Part shown: positions 35,001 through 39,483 of the stretch, one piece after another
How the letters are laid out: the number at the start of each line of letters is the position of its first letter
Position numbering within the stretch: position 1 is the first letter of the stretch
Virus record (IMG/VR): IMGVR_UViG_3300008448_000135
Span: 1-50,036 of that record
Source of the DNA: a virus
Reading direction: 5' to 3' (one strand)
Length of the DNA stretch: 50,036 nucleotides
Made by a program: the position numbers and the translations under genes
The notes under the pieces: model-generated
Told to the model about the DNA's origin: nothing
The model's database searches: none
Seen by the model: the letters and a program-made list of their open reading frames with translations, nothing else

Positions 35001-37119
35001 AAATATCTTGGTATTGCTGCGCTGTTTCTGGTGTTGCCTTTGGAAGCTTTCCTGTGTCTTGAACTTTTCCATCTACTTCTCCCAAATCCACCTGCTGACC
35101 TGTATTGAACAACTCCCTTAACTTTCCTGCGCCTTCCTCCGGTGTTGGTGTGGCCTCTGCTTCTGACTCGTTGGTAGGTTGTGGGGTTCTGAGTGATTCA
35201 AATGTGGCTATGTCAATAGTCTGGAAGTCTGCTCCATCGCCTTCATTCTCCAACTGAACCAATCCCGATTCCTGATCAAATCCTGTCACCACGTAGGTAC
35301 TGCCATCAATATTCACCTGCTCCCCTTTCTGAATCGGGTTTTGAGGGTTCACCAATGGAGTTTGTGGTTGTGGAATGGATGCCTGAACAAACTGATCCAA
35401 TGGAATCGTGTTGATCTCGGTCAATCCATCCTGTCTTATAACCTTTTTCTCGCCATCAGGACGAATGATCACGGCACTGCCATCAGGCATCATCTGAGTG
35501 ATGAAAACCTCCTGATCGTTGAATTTGGCCTGTGAAATCATCGGGATACCATCTGCTCCCGTGAAGCTGAACTGCTCAAACTGGCTTCTGGCCGATTGTT
35601 GTGCTTCCTGCTGTGCCTGCTGTGCTTCCTGTTGCTTGCGCTCTGCCAATAGCTGTTCGCCTTTGGCCTTGCCTTTCAGGATATCATTAAAGTCATTCAA
35701 TGGAAGCTCTACCACGGCACCTACCTGATCTTCGTTGATCTCGATGACCTTTCCATTTGGTCGGATGGCTTGGTACACGGCAGGCCCTTGGGTCATTCCC
35801 TCGGTTTTCTTGTCAGGGTTGGCCACGCCCATGATTTCCAAGGCTTCCCCGGTGGTTTTATCCTGTGCAATGACTACTTTTCCTGCTTTCTCCCTGCGCT
35901 GTCTGTTTTGGTACTGCTGGGCACCGTAGGACATTGGGCCGATTGCTCCACCCATCAATGCACCGCCTGCAACTGCTTTGGCTGCACGTTCTGCAAGTTG
36001 GGTAAATGTTGCTCTATCCTCTTTTTCCTTGTAAAGCCATGAAGAAAATTCCTGACCAAGTTCTGCCACTGCTTCAGTAGGTCCTTCGGTGGCTGCTCCT
36101 TCTCCTATCTCCCGAAGCACGTTTGTTACTTTCTGCTTTCGTGAAGCATTGCTGTTGGCAAACTGCTCCAACAACTCTGCGCCTTTTTTAGACTTAATTT
36201 CCGTGTTTCCAAAAATGAACTTGGACATTTTACCACGGAACTGCTTTGGAACGAATTTAGCCACTGGAATAGCCTCAGAAATTGTTTCTGCTGCTGTGGA
36301 TAGCATCATTGCTCCAAGCTTATCGTTTGGGTTTACTGGGAGACCTTTTTCGGCTACATAATCATCGTATTCCTTGGCTGCCATACCGGAAGCCATCAAA
36401 CCTAATGCGCCTGCATTAATTTGACCAAGGACCATCCCTGCTGCTGGGTTAAATGCTCCAACTCCTACGGCTGTTGCAATCCCTGCTGTCTGAGGGATCA
36501 TACTTCCGATAAAATATCCTGCTGATTCGGTATCTGCTTGCTCGTTTACCTTGTCTGCCTTAGCAAACTCCTGTTTGGCAAAATCTCTTAATCCAGGCAA
36601 TGCTGGCTGGCTTAATCCTTTTGCCTGTTTATCAAGTTCTTTTCGGTATTCATCCCCAAACTTGTCAAAACCTCTTTCGGGAGTTGATTTTGCAAGTGGA
36701 GATCCAGCATAAGAAAAAGGTAATGGAGCTGTTGCAGCCACACTTGGCAACATATCGGCATATTCTGCCAACCCTTGCGCCATTCCTCCCTTCATTTGCT
36801 TCCATCCTGCGCTTACACCATCAATAGCATCCTCCCAAAACGGCTTATCCACCTTTGGTTTTTGCACTGTGACCATCTTAGGAGCTGGCATCATCTGTGA
36901 CACCTGTTGTGCCGCCTCCTTACTTACCAATGGCACTGGGGAAACAGGCTTTTGATTCTTGGAAGGATCAAAATACTTGTATGCCGGATTAGTCGGTGCT
37001 TGTGTTGTGGCTGGTGCTTGCTGACTTCCTGTTGCCTGTTGGGCTTTTGCCTGATCTGCTTTGGCCTTTAATGCTCTTAGCTTTTCAATCGGGTTTGGAT
37101 TGGATGGGTTCTGCGCCAT
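20074..37119 (-). CDS. Giant polyvalent protein: methylase-helicase-zincin-ART, probably ejected with DNA
   Basis: One uninterrupted frame of 5681 codons. Visible order: Gly/Ala-rich hydrophobic patches near 200-265; low-complexity linkers near 765-865, 1095-1170 and 1885-1990; N6-adenine methylase-like domain about 2010-2300 with LDPSSGIGNYFG (near 2135) and SNIPFG (near 2200); SNF2/DEAD-like helicase about 2780-3420 with HIVGAGKT (2811), VDESQS (2975), LSGTPIS (3027) and QRNGRGLRQGN (3320); zincin-like HEIIGHYG (3769); phage giant-protein segment LEEVQSDWGQKGKR (4170); ART-like domain about 4517-4690 with VVYHGT, GFYFTS and VAFSPTQIKS; and a C-terminal region with YSPEFGIRNLIRDL (5114) like LPD-type domains. 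This is the pattern of phage polyvalent proteins, thought to enter the cell with DNA and counter host defences. It lies beside probable ejection proteins. Enzyme activity is inferred. Confidence 0.9.
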   Translation of the reverse strand: MAQNPSNPNPIEKLRALKAKADQAKAQQATGSQQAPATTQAPTNPAYKYFDPSKNQKPVSPVPLVSKEAAQQVSQMMPAPKMVTVQKPKVDKPFWEDAIDGVSAGWKQMKGGMAQGLAEYADMLPSVAATAPLPFSYAGSPLAKSTPERGFDKFGDEYRKELDKQAKGLSQPALPGLRDFAKQEFAKADKVNEQADTESAGYFIGSMIPQTAGIATAVGVGAFNPAAGMVLGQINAGALGLMASGMAAKEYDDYVAEKGLPVNPNDKLGAMMLSTAAETISEAIPVAKFVPKQFRGKMSKFIFGNTEIKSKKGAELLEQFANSNASRKQKVTNVLREIGEGAATEGPTEAVAELGQEFSSWLYKEKEDRATFTQLAERAAKAVAGGALMGGAIGPMSYGAQQYQNRQRREKAGKVVIAQDKTTGEALEIMGVANPDKKTEGMTQGPAVYQAIRPNGKVIEINEDQVGAVVELPLNDFNDILKGKAKGEQLLAERKQQEAQQAQQEAQQSARSQFEQFSFTGADGIPMISQAKFNDQEVFITQMMPDGSAVIIRPDGEKKVIRQDGLTEINTIPLDQFVQASIPQPQTPLVNPQNPIQKGEQVNIDGSTYVVTGFDQESGLVQLENEGDGADFQTIDIATFESLRTPQPTNESEAEATPTPEEGAGKLRELFNTGQQVDLGEVDGKVQDTGKLPKATPETAQQYQDISKLVEQKLGTKFDFAPIGLQGEVRTTWMKDFLAKNGGEVGAELADIIDFPSASLRFLNNLPDAQPTTTQSGNVPTQPAAPIEGAEGLLTPENAPTQSIGEGSNIEIPINQPQPQNEVQQPQPTGQAGQKDVQDAKDQKDSPKEREGQKGVVQGGEVLTPSQYEDVDKAQTADELAQIYDAEVQNLEGVDPIDAVIARHIGKVNPDSFARFGDRNNLSQGLAGNWIAKKGTGKKIDLIAQEASQDYAGNDDYISPQDVVDFIMRYNSADQIAQPSGNPKLKAISDKYKALTGKGINKRNAESITKSLKGKSVTKNEQGQLLESDEQIAEYLANNPDIVEFLEMNWKDGDGIDYQTALDSLTNDPDWWTVFPGGFKPNELDAIRRILTNKINEQGSNQPIPSSPAAPSGNQPSVNQPKEKGGANQVGSGNDLGRDGQKSNPNDPKQGEGIVTGGDKGVGSNPSDRVVKLSEKEQKINDELKDLWNQFGSGGQLRSGVSGQDFEIAGKIIAKSAELGMVKFEQMIQWAKENLGADALRQKYDSFRAAYGARVMMMGNPENEDLNAIAQKPVDEFLVEEVKEADKKPKRPWESEQVIEGEPKNLSSFKQGDKVQSVYSGTKYRIKKLTPGGISVLVDLDTKVESNWNTDANRHFIKYEFEERPISDLTNSQKREIKEKNTKAEQAKKGISDGFFDPSSLVPIYGETFEEAVKRAESLSGLKNPYSRELIEEAIKKFDVYNNPQKLSEFNQFVKDQHNKGVVKKSEQANLFEKPKAPQLDLFGNEITGNEAGQPKQNLKTLEDKTAASGAKVKSIKDRESAAKQLEEVDSLLSDVEEELKLAGYYNARELSDQDEIPTRQHAKVFHKDLVKYSKALAKALGWQHDTDKKGNPIYASTNVAPAGGDGDITLWAPNSEYGVYISFKVEPDYDDQSGFTDPLRLSRGSGLWMMTANDEGVLYRIVQKSSKYTGANRWADTKITVGEFAKKIKQEAKGYLDKENPDLTDSNRIKDVLTPKAPIEDAKKPVVKEEPKVKVKRTEDMKALENLLGDIANEPMGWYQTSGEFGDAFMRFAVEKQMPYEEEMLQGMGYDYTGAFKLILEQNYLQNGDLMSDPRIDLMVVPANGAVYPLNFTQHNIGLYQEFVEDGKIKNVRGKRDAKDFVFKTWIPNLLSQGRAINPNADLNYYDKQGQGGDGQVRQTPTTSNEGPQTPTVRGDGSQGNTPKLPIGETGANESGDGQTPGDGLRPDNSRGAGESVVDGDNRGRDGGSTGTTKTDGFGEAPTSEVERKAEQRKKNKDNFLIPEGFEYPNTFRPAERFDQNIKALELLTDIIKEGRTEITPQEKETLFGYSGFGGLAEVAYDPSSRYIRFSSEAMKERVQKVIDLSRELDPDGKIGIYESIKRSINTAHYTEPELIRAHYDLIKMMGFQSGKVLDPSSGIGNYFGSMPESMAKNSMLDAVEMDWMTAQIFKRLYPGSKTINSGLQDANIKENLYDLIISNIPFGQVKIYDPTWKGKKQPVYRQAQQTVHGYFVVKMIESAKEGGLISILTSNAVMDTPSNEPIRRFMADNTKFIGAVRLPNNAFQGASGTKVVTDIIFLQKRTAGEQVEQKHNFVSSKSQTKDGSRFNLNQYFIDNPQNILGIIEGGGQYSDETGYTVNGNDLVGTQSIAKNLRERIVQALAQDAQEVKYTPANTKNADDVKTIQSYSGVEKIRSGNIFEKDGKFYQALSSNEQGGFEGEEINVFKKYLEPIRDFIKIRQTLNELINEEKFGKSDEVLTPIRQRLKSEYKRFNSNHGRLNEYKNVFSDDIDSFQVLALEMLDEKGKFKGLADIFEKRTINPIKLITKAETPQEAILISLNEFNRINPARMQELLGKDWFEQSKGLVFELPDGSFESRAQYLSGNIYDKIQQVKDDAKFADNLKELEAVLPEPLPIEMIKVPLGARYVNSEVYGDFLSDLLGYGNVTVRYLEGTDTYKLGREVYNREYVTNRMSTNDLIEKAFSDQTIRINDVVRYPDGSSETIFNPVETAAAISVVEKIKKEWGLWLSQKPQIGKEIAATYNRLFNSTVKRKFDGSFMSFPGLSGVKLRDHQKDAINMIVQNNGGVIDHIVGAGKTLVMISGAMELKRLGVAKKPLIIAKKSTVPQIAEAFKKAYPAAKVLAPTEKDFSAQRRKKVLSQISVNDWDVVILSHDNFGQIEPDPSTAERVIQDEIDLLLLTVEELRGSKEQMSKREIKGLETRIQNLNAKLKELSDSRKDKEIVDFGSLGIDHIMVDESQSFKNLNYTTIHTQVAGLGTKEGAKKTFNLLMAVRHLQNVHKGDKGTTFLSGTPISNTMAELYLILKYLRPNRLSELGLTTFDSWAKTFAEKSSELEFGVSGSLKAKERFRRFINVPELAKLYTDIADVRNDSNLKLPKPGIKGGKEDFRLIKPSKNLEKFYKKLINYASTGNGAVLNIPDFDYMSDAAKKAKMLKVTDLATKASIDLRLIYPQAPFDPNSKLAQVATDVAQAYKESDKHKGVSLVFMDSGKTSSYNPSFNGEREIKRILVEEYGIPANQIEMMADHQTDTKKEKLFPRVNKGEVRILIGSTETMGTGVNVQERIVSMHHVDIPWRPSDYEQRNGRGLRQGNKVAEEFYNNEVDIKVYGVERSLDAYKFELLAIKQSFIDQVKNGATADRVMDEGDGDEDNGASFSDFMAAATGNPVIKEKAKNDKLLDQLQSSREAFFSRQGKAKFDIENNTQRKLNSEKAQQQYEKYKAIADQTNVVENYDLKVGGKEFEKITEAGEALLKAKPYTEGDIESLVRGWKTFTPHATAANGAWELYVFDLVAADGSKIKMFQIAVTDPTTGKKWYPEKNKLSTGSAFAAKTIRDYTEKLGDKIEDAKAFQAEMTRQTEQAKKVLDQKWEDEEKYNKALEDQARIAVEITEMNEQMAKDNQEDNDVRTPMFEDSFEDDSDIMAMRQPTSLSSVFASVQPSGKKLTKGAEAISKKATEFSKDWNNAPKIRTFNNAQEVMEAYPQIADQYREEDLQEIPALFIGNTSTGEPEVALIATHSYFSEKGGVEKALLHEIIGHYGVRETLRRKAKGDRKKYVDEYNKLMAQVFEAKKNDPFLADIVDRYFGKPVSELTEKEQIIAADEYLAHLAQDGVSDKWIDRVVAKLRQILRQIGFEFGLSDSEIRNILGNSMRIVRGPQGRPVVRQGVDQTMATMIQENQNAQVINGFYSPIEQRILDFKQPKASANKWKEIVGKKDEAQWTGVYQYLDGLKPDQQISKQELLDWMKKNRVEIQEVVLGKIKPKTDPNIAIWEKWAKTNFPKAQLIEVNPVVFSATQIVYDVFVDGKREIQSGAQVEQFNLQPTDNTKFSEYQLEGDKTDYKEVLVTLPSEIKELPKGYDYEYNSARDKYIVFDPQGNEFTESGGAAHAILLALEKLNAEKKSMHFVSGHFTEPNILVHLRMNTRTAVDGSKVLFLEEVQSDWGQKGKRVGFNKRERLIKLQEELVEAEKEYNKLDFVNLSVSEIWNTPEAKRVESIKDQIQREQSLTPSAPFVTDTNSWIKLGLKVAMKEAVAQGADRIAWTTGTQQNERYNLSKHVDYIQKDTMSFMDGPESTLVDVSLKQGGMLNFKIDPSTGEIIYQRGSTNVGDFTGKNLEEVIGKEMAQKVISAGLSAKFEGEDLAIGGTGMKAFYGDPSTGDIGMVGRVAESIVGKGMVQPVGIAIKDRLTSNKALSTLPQSLLNDMEAFENGDINSTELAKRADRKGFQVEIGMDGEIESVSPKNAQESLQHSIPVTPELTDQVLMGLPMFMRQANDQTQTPAFKAWFGDSKVVDENGKPLVVYHGTANDFNEFSRQYMGDNFDQSVLGFYFTSGAEPNLSKGIPYGSTASEYAFNAQKEGYSSLSGANVMPVYLSIKNPLRIKGDGWYSPNTAIDKQRSQILREIQSGKYDGIIAENLDKEENGDEKIFVAFSPTQIKSATGNSGNFDGNDPDIRALKVGSTPADFSAINNKNYKEAKLSWMERNVIERFQDRMIRAKRLIQRKTDGNVSDKADFYTKENLASSKALEKSRRFTNDLWNPMIKTAQQIAQSTKLTSEDISNYLKAMHHGERKEYFYQKEGLDEAGMEAFLEGKRNQYAVDEDLQDTYTPNEWEDKIQAQWEKKLAKIDPKWPTGMTDEEAAERIQKFKDAVSPELAKKLRDQVNKINTFTTVERYKAGMITKDVYKDLLTRYKNYVPLTDWSGMETTNERVYSMLMSAKGRTSEAGDPIPFMATAAQEAIMRGENNRVKQSVLEFVKENVSPGEYFIRNAYYVNTKMQDEFGNDIWMETMIKPTEAQFANGEAMKSFNPNVHRSVQQQGELAGVLPVMVKGKKVFIEFKDVNYKDDKESKKGLVSTLKNINQDQVPEGLNWLRKYTRWLSSMYTQYSPEFGIRNLIRDLGFGTFNMVVDQDFGTAAKTMKKMGKSMKTLSAFFNNDQFPAGKDGNLLREFMEEGAMTGYTDLKTAGEIFEQVQKEIAKADKTNLWRAGGIQTLKPIQAFGHGLEVYNKTLENAMRFSYYKTLREQGVSKQQAASKAKDLTVNFNRKGRNSAAIGSVFIFFNASVQGTERLLRSFVNPKTRKKAWGFAGAIMATGMMQSALHGLFDEEDEDGKTFYEKIPDYVRRNNMIIPTGDGDFIKIPLPYGLNIFFSAGESLGRIITGKSDPGKEAIGMLSAMTNVFSPIGGIEFNSEQNGFQQAAQTIAPSIVSPVLDLAFNRNFTGRPIYPENFTANQYKLPDSQMYFEGVNPYLKDATTFLNEATGGNEVVPGAIDLNPEWIEYGVEQYFGGPVQFGKNLITTLGNVAEGQQIFDDPYLRSVPFIRSFVQKTGTDFEARQNFYENRDAAIAAKEAYELMVEGAMDQDAEQFFKENEKLIILADEYKGYDKIVSQMNQTINELKKTDPEAFDADIEDLMNQRTQIMREFNKRFGEEKFANRPNPLKQILGIN
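31158..31460 (-). CDS. Candidate overprinted gene in +1 frame of giant-gene linker (100 aa)
   Basis: In the +1 frame of the giant gene, where the main frame encodes a Gly/Thr/Pro/Asp linker, ATG 31460 opens 100 codons. The product is a normal-looking helical protein (RYAKRLQQAMKDHKPQLYGE, then EKQEQMNQEMDRLRGMGYDL, then AEELANPLLMEIIED). The pattern LYxxMxxxGxLxxYLxE followed by xxxG...AEELA recalls small TnpV-like proteins that accompany polyvalent genes, from memory. Caution: polar linkers have few T at second codon positions, which depletes stops in this frame. The main frame could equally be the secondary one, reading through an older gene. Confidence 0.4.
   Translation of the reverse strand: MINKDREVMGRYAKRLQQAMKDHKPQLYGEMVAKGTLQNYLLEKQEQMNQEMDRLRGMGYDLITAEELANPLLMEIIEDETEDQPEQPKQTDLAKLLQVK
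33606..33833 (-). CDS. Candidate overprinted gene in +1 frame of giant-gene linker (75 aa)
   Basis: In the +1 frame of another linker (main frame rich in Asn/Gly/Pro/Gln), ATG 33833 opens 75 codons. The product is amphipathic helical with convincing spacing of Leu/Ile (RQVQQLQAEISLALISQKKR, KLAQEMTLAGTDKNQILMIL, SPEETRALEAILLTVL). No Shine-Dalgarno is visible before the ATG. It uses the same relative frame as the 100-codon candidate at 31158-31460. The compositional caveat stated there applies, so I treat it as possible, not proven. Confidence 0.35.
   Translation of the reverse strand: MNKDQISRFRQVQQLQAEISLALISQKKREELTKLAQEMTLAGTDKNQILMILSREKGLSPEETRALEAILLTVL
34530..34658 (-). CDS. Weak candidate overprinted frame, Lys-rich (42 aa)
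   Basis: This is a third +1-frame opening in a linker, ATG 34658 to TAA 34530. The product is almost only Lys, Pro and polar residues (MKYSNPNRQAKQDKKMSKMP at its start). Shifting the Lys/Asp/Gln-rich main frame by one base produces such composition automatically, so evidence is poor. A 36-codon frame lies just before it in the same frame (34677-34787). Confidence 0.15.
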   Translation of the reverse strand: MKYSNPNRQAKQDKKMSKMPKTKKTAPKKEKDKKGWFREEKY

Positions 37120-38526
37120 TTATTGATCTTGATCTTTGTTGGTGTTTTCTTCGATGAATTGTTCGATATAGGAATATGCCTGCTCCTCATCTTCTGCCTC
37201 GCCTGCATCAATCAGGTCTTGCATAAGCTGGTAGAAATCCTGCTCTGATAAATTGCCCTCGTATGCTTTTTGGAATCCACTTTTGATTCTGCCTTTGATT
37301 ATCGGATCGTCTTTAAGTGGAACATTGGTCACAATCCCTCTTTTAGGATCATATTGATTTCCCATAGGCGCCTGCGCTGCTGGCTGACCTGCTTGATCTC
37401 CTCCTTGCTCTGCGCCTCCTAGCTGTGCCATTTCCATATCCATCAGCTCGTTTGCTCCGGGATTGTAATTGCGGTAGTCGTCAATCATCGAATCATATCG
37501 CTTGTTGACGGCTTCTTTCTCGCTTGGTGTACGTGCGGTCTTGAGTGCTTCTGTTCTCTGCTGTTCAAGCTGTGACACTTTCAGGTCTCTGCCTTTCTGG
37601 ACCACATCCAAGGAGTATGGGAAATTCTTCCCTGACTTTGATCCTGAAGGCATACGGTTGTTCCAGTTGGTTCTTGCCTTGGTGTAGCTCAAATCCGCAT
37701 TGTACTTGGTCGCCATCTTTTGCAGGTATTCCCCGTAGGCGTTTTCGGAGTTTGGATCCACGCCTACCTTTTGCATTTCCTTGGCCTGATCTATCTCTGA
37801 TTTGGTCAATAGCTGATTCAATGCATCACTTGCTCGTTGTGCTGCAAGCTGTCTGGCGTTTTGGCCTTGAAGCTGAATCTGCTCCATTCGGTTTTCTGCA
37901 TCGATCTGCTGATCCACTTCACGATTTAAGGTCTGATTGTTGGCCGCTTCTACCTGAAAGGATCTGTTAACCCAATCCTGTAATCTATTTCGGTAGTCCT
38001 GATCCATGATCTGCATCTGGTTCATGTTCCATGGTGTCACCGAATCGGTGATTACAGGTGCATCTCCTCCCATTGCCATTCCTCCAAGTCCTGCCAAGGC
38101 TGAAAATCCTTTGCCGATGGCGTTGATCTTTGCTCGCTTTTGGAGTGTTGCCATACCTTCGGCATCTCTCTCAGGTCGTGCTTCAATCATTTCCATTAAT
38201 CGGTATCTGCTACTTGGTGCGCCAACCGTGCCGGACTGCTCGGGTTGTCCGGCTTGGGTTTGCGGTTGGGTTGTTTGGGTGGGCTGTGAGCCTACCGGAA
38301 CGGCTGGCTGCGAGGGATTTCTTTGAGCTCCTGGACCTACATAGTTTGGAAGCATCTGCGCCATAAAACCATTGCCTTGCATGGCTTGTGGTGCCATGGG
38401 CTGTGTTCCCGGTGCTGGTGCTTGACTTATTCCTACTTCCTGCTGTGGATACATGGATTTGTCCTTGCTGGTCTTGCCTAGCATCCGTGCGAAGAAGTTG
38501 TTTTTGGCGTTGGTTAACCCTGACAT
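37120..38526 (-). CDS. Putative internal virion / ejection protein
   Basis: The protein has 468 residues. The N-terminal 130 residues are disordered and Pro/Gln/Gly-rich (PAPGTQPMAPQAMQGNG, TQTTQPQTQAGQPEQSG). They are followed by a Gly-rich hydrophobic patch (GFSALAGLGGMAMGGDAP), then long Gln-rich coiled coils (NQTLNREVDQQIDAENRMEQ) and an acidic C-terminus (EQFIEENTNKDQDQ). This is typical of podovirus internal core proteins that are ejected. The gene abuts the giant gene with no spacer (stop ends at 37120, next ATG at 37119), implying coupled synthesis and perhaps co-packaging. Confidence 0.6.
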   Translation of the reverse strand: MSGLTNAKNNFFARMLGKTSKDKSMYPQQEVGISQAPAPGTQPMAPQAMQGNGFMAQMLPNYVGPGAQRNPSQPAVPVGSQPTQTTQPQTQAGQPEQSGTVGAPSSRYRLMEMIEARPERDAEGMATLQKRAKINAIGKGFSALAGLGGMAMGGDAPVITDSVTPWNMNQMQIMDQDYRNRLQDWVNRSFQVEAANNQTLNREVDQQIDAENRMEQIQLQGQNARQLAAQRASDALNQLLTKSEIDQAKEMQKVGVDPNSENAYGEYLQKMATKYNADLSYTKARTNWNNRMPSGSKSGKNFPYSLDVVQKGRDLKVSQLEQQRTEALKTARTPSEKEAVNKRYDSMIDDYRNYNPGANELMDMEMAQLGGAEQGGDQAGQPAAQAPMGNQYDPKRGIVTNVPLKDDPIIKGRIKSGFQKAYEGNLSEQDFYQLMQDLIDAGEAEDEEQAYSYIEQFIEENTNKDQDQ

Positions 38527-38532
38527 GGCTGA

Positions 38533-39051
38533 TTATTTAAACATGTTGTCAAACACTCCCACATTGGTCATGCCGTCCACGGCTCCCTGCGCTCCTGATA
38601 CGATGTTGTTGAGGCTGTTTTGCTTCATCTGTCTGTTCGCCATACCTGCCTGGAATAGCTGTGCCAATGCGCCTTGATAGTTCTGAAGGTTGCGCTGTCT
38701 GAATAGATCCTCGTTTCTGGACAATCCTGCATAGGCGTTCTGCTTTCCTGCCATTACACGCCCCATCATTGCGATACGTGCTTCATCGGTCATGCCGTTG
38801 ACGTTGGCAGTGGCATTGAGCTGATCCATCTGGCTGGATGCGTTCTGATCGATCTCTTTCATCAATCCCATGCCTTCGGCTGAATTAAGGTAGGATTGGT
38901 TCAATCTACCCTTGAGAATGTCAGTAAGCTGGGAAAATCCTGTTGCTGCTTTGCCCTCTTGAGCTGCGCTTCGCTTTCGGTCTGCCAAGTTTCCAAATAG
39001 CCCTAGTAAGGCTGGGGCTGCTTGTATTGCTAATCCTGCGAGTGGTCCCAT
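38533..39051 (-). CDS. Putative internal virion protein (T7 gp14/P22 gp7-like in character)
   Basis: The start is ATG 39051 (MGPLAGLAIQAAPALLGLFG), 172 residues. The frame extends upstream to 39141 but through a terminator hairpin. A short hydrophobic N-terminus is followed by helical Gln/Asn/Ala-rich sequence (LMKEIDQNASSQMDQLNATA; LARNEDLFRQRN-like helices; AGMANRQMKQNSLNNIV). Small proteins with a hydrophobic N-terminal helix and Gln-rich body are typical of ejection proteins that form the trans-envelope channel. Six bases separate it from the next internal-protein gene. Confidence 0.6.
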   Translation of the reverse strand: MGPLAGLAIQAAPALLGLFGNLADRKRSAAQEGKAATGFSQLTDILKGRLNQSYLNSAEGMGLMKEIDQNASSQMDQLNATANVNGMTDEARIAMMGRVMAGKQNAYAGLSRNEDLFRQRNLQNYQGALAQLFQAGMANRQMKQNSLNNIVSGAQGAVDGMTNVGVFDNMFK

Positions 39052-39075
39052 GGTGGTAGTGGTTAGGTGATAAGC

Positions 39076-39112
39076 AAAACGGCCTAACCCATTCAGAATG
39101 AGGTAGGCCGTT
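39076..39112 (-). terminator. Intrinsic terminator upstream of internal-protein operon
   Basis: AACGGCCTA (39078-39086) pairs with TAGGCCGTT (39104-39112), with CATT/AATG extending the stem inside. On the minus strand TTTTG follows. It is about 25-60 bases before the start at 39051. Confidence 0.75.
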
Positions 39113-39184
39113 CGGCTGTTATTTGAACCACAAAGTAACAATTTTTGCTAAAAACCTAACGCAAATTGTTGAAAAATAAATAGA

Positions 39185-39204
39185 ATGAGTTATTTTTAAC
39201 TCAT
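39185..39204. promoter_or_regulatory. Perfect palindromic operator-like element
   Basis: ATGAGTTA (39185-39192) and TAACTCAT (39197-39204) are perfect inverted repeats separated by TTTT, in a 117-base non-coding gap between two terminators. It lies where a promoter for the internal-protein and giant gene operon would be expected. It has no T-run, so an operator is more likely than a terminator. Confidence 0.4.
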
Positions 39205-39240
39205 GATAATACATTGGTTATTTTGGGTTACAGACTAATC

Positions 39241-39274
39241 AAAAACCCCTTGGATGTTTCAAGGGGTTTTTTTG
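39241..39274 (-). terminator. Bidirectional intrinsic terminator after terminase operon
   Basis: AACCCCTT (39244-39251) pairs with AAGGGGTT (39261-39268), with T-runs on both strands (TTTTTG on the minus, TTTTTTTG on the plus). The last codons and the TGA of the 70-aa gene form part of the stem. Confidence 0.85.
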
Positions 39275-39471
39275 TTCATGTAATCATCCCACTGTTTTTT
39301 GGCCTGCTCAATAGCATCATCCACACTTATTCCTGATCTGGCTTTAATTATGAAGCCTTGATCCATTACTTGCCACGTTCCTTTGGTTCCTGGATATGGG
39401 TAATGGTCTATGACAAAATCCCTGTCTTTGTAGGTGAATGTTCCTATCCCTTCTTGGAGTGTTTCTTTCAT
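39259..39471 (-). CDS. Small protein downstream of large terminase, unknown
   Basis: The protein has 70 residues. It begins MKETLQEGIGTFTYKDRDFV and has a beta-rich body with Tyr/Pro (IDHYPYPGTKGTWQVM) and a C-terminal helix (DDAIEQAKKQWDDYMNKK). There is no recognised domain. It follows the large terminase by 12 bases. Its final codons run into the terminator stem. Confidence 0.6.
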   Translation of the reverse strand: MKETLQEGIGTFTYKDRDFVIDHYPYPGTKGTWQVMDQGFIIKARSGISVDDAIEQAKKQWDDYMNKKTP

Positions 39472-39483
39472 GGGTTGTATGGT

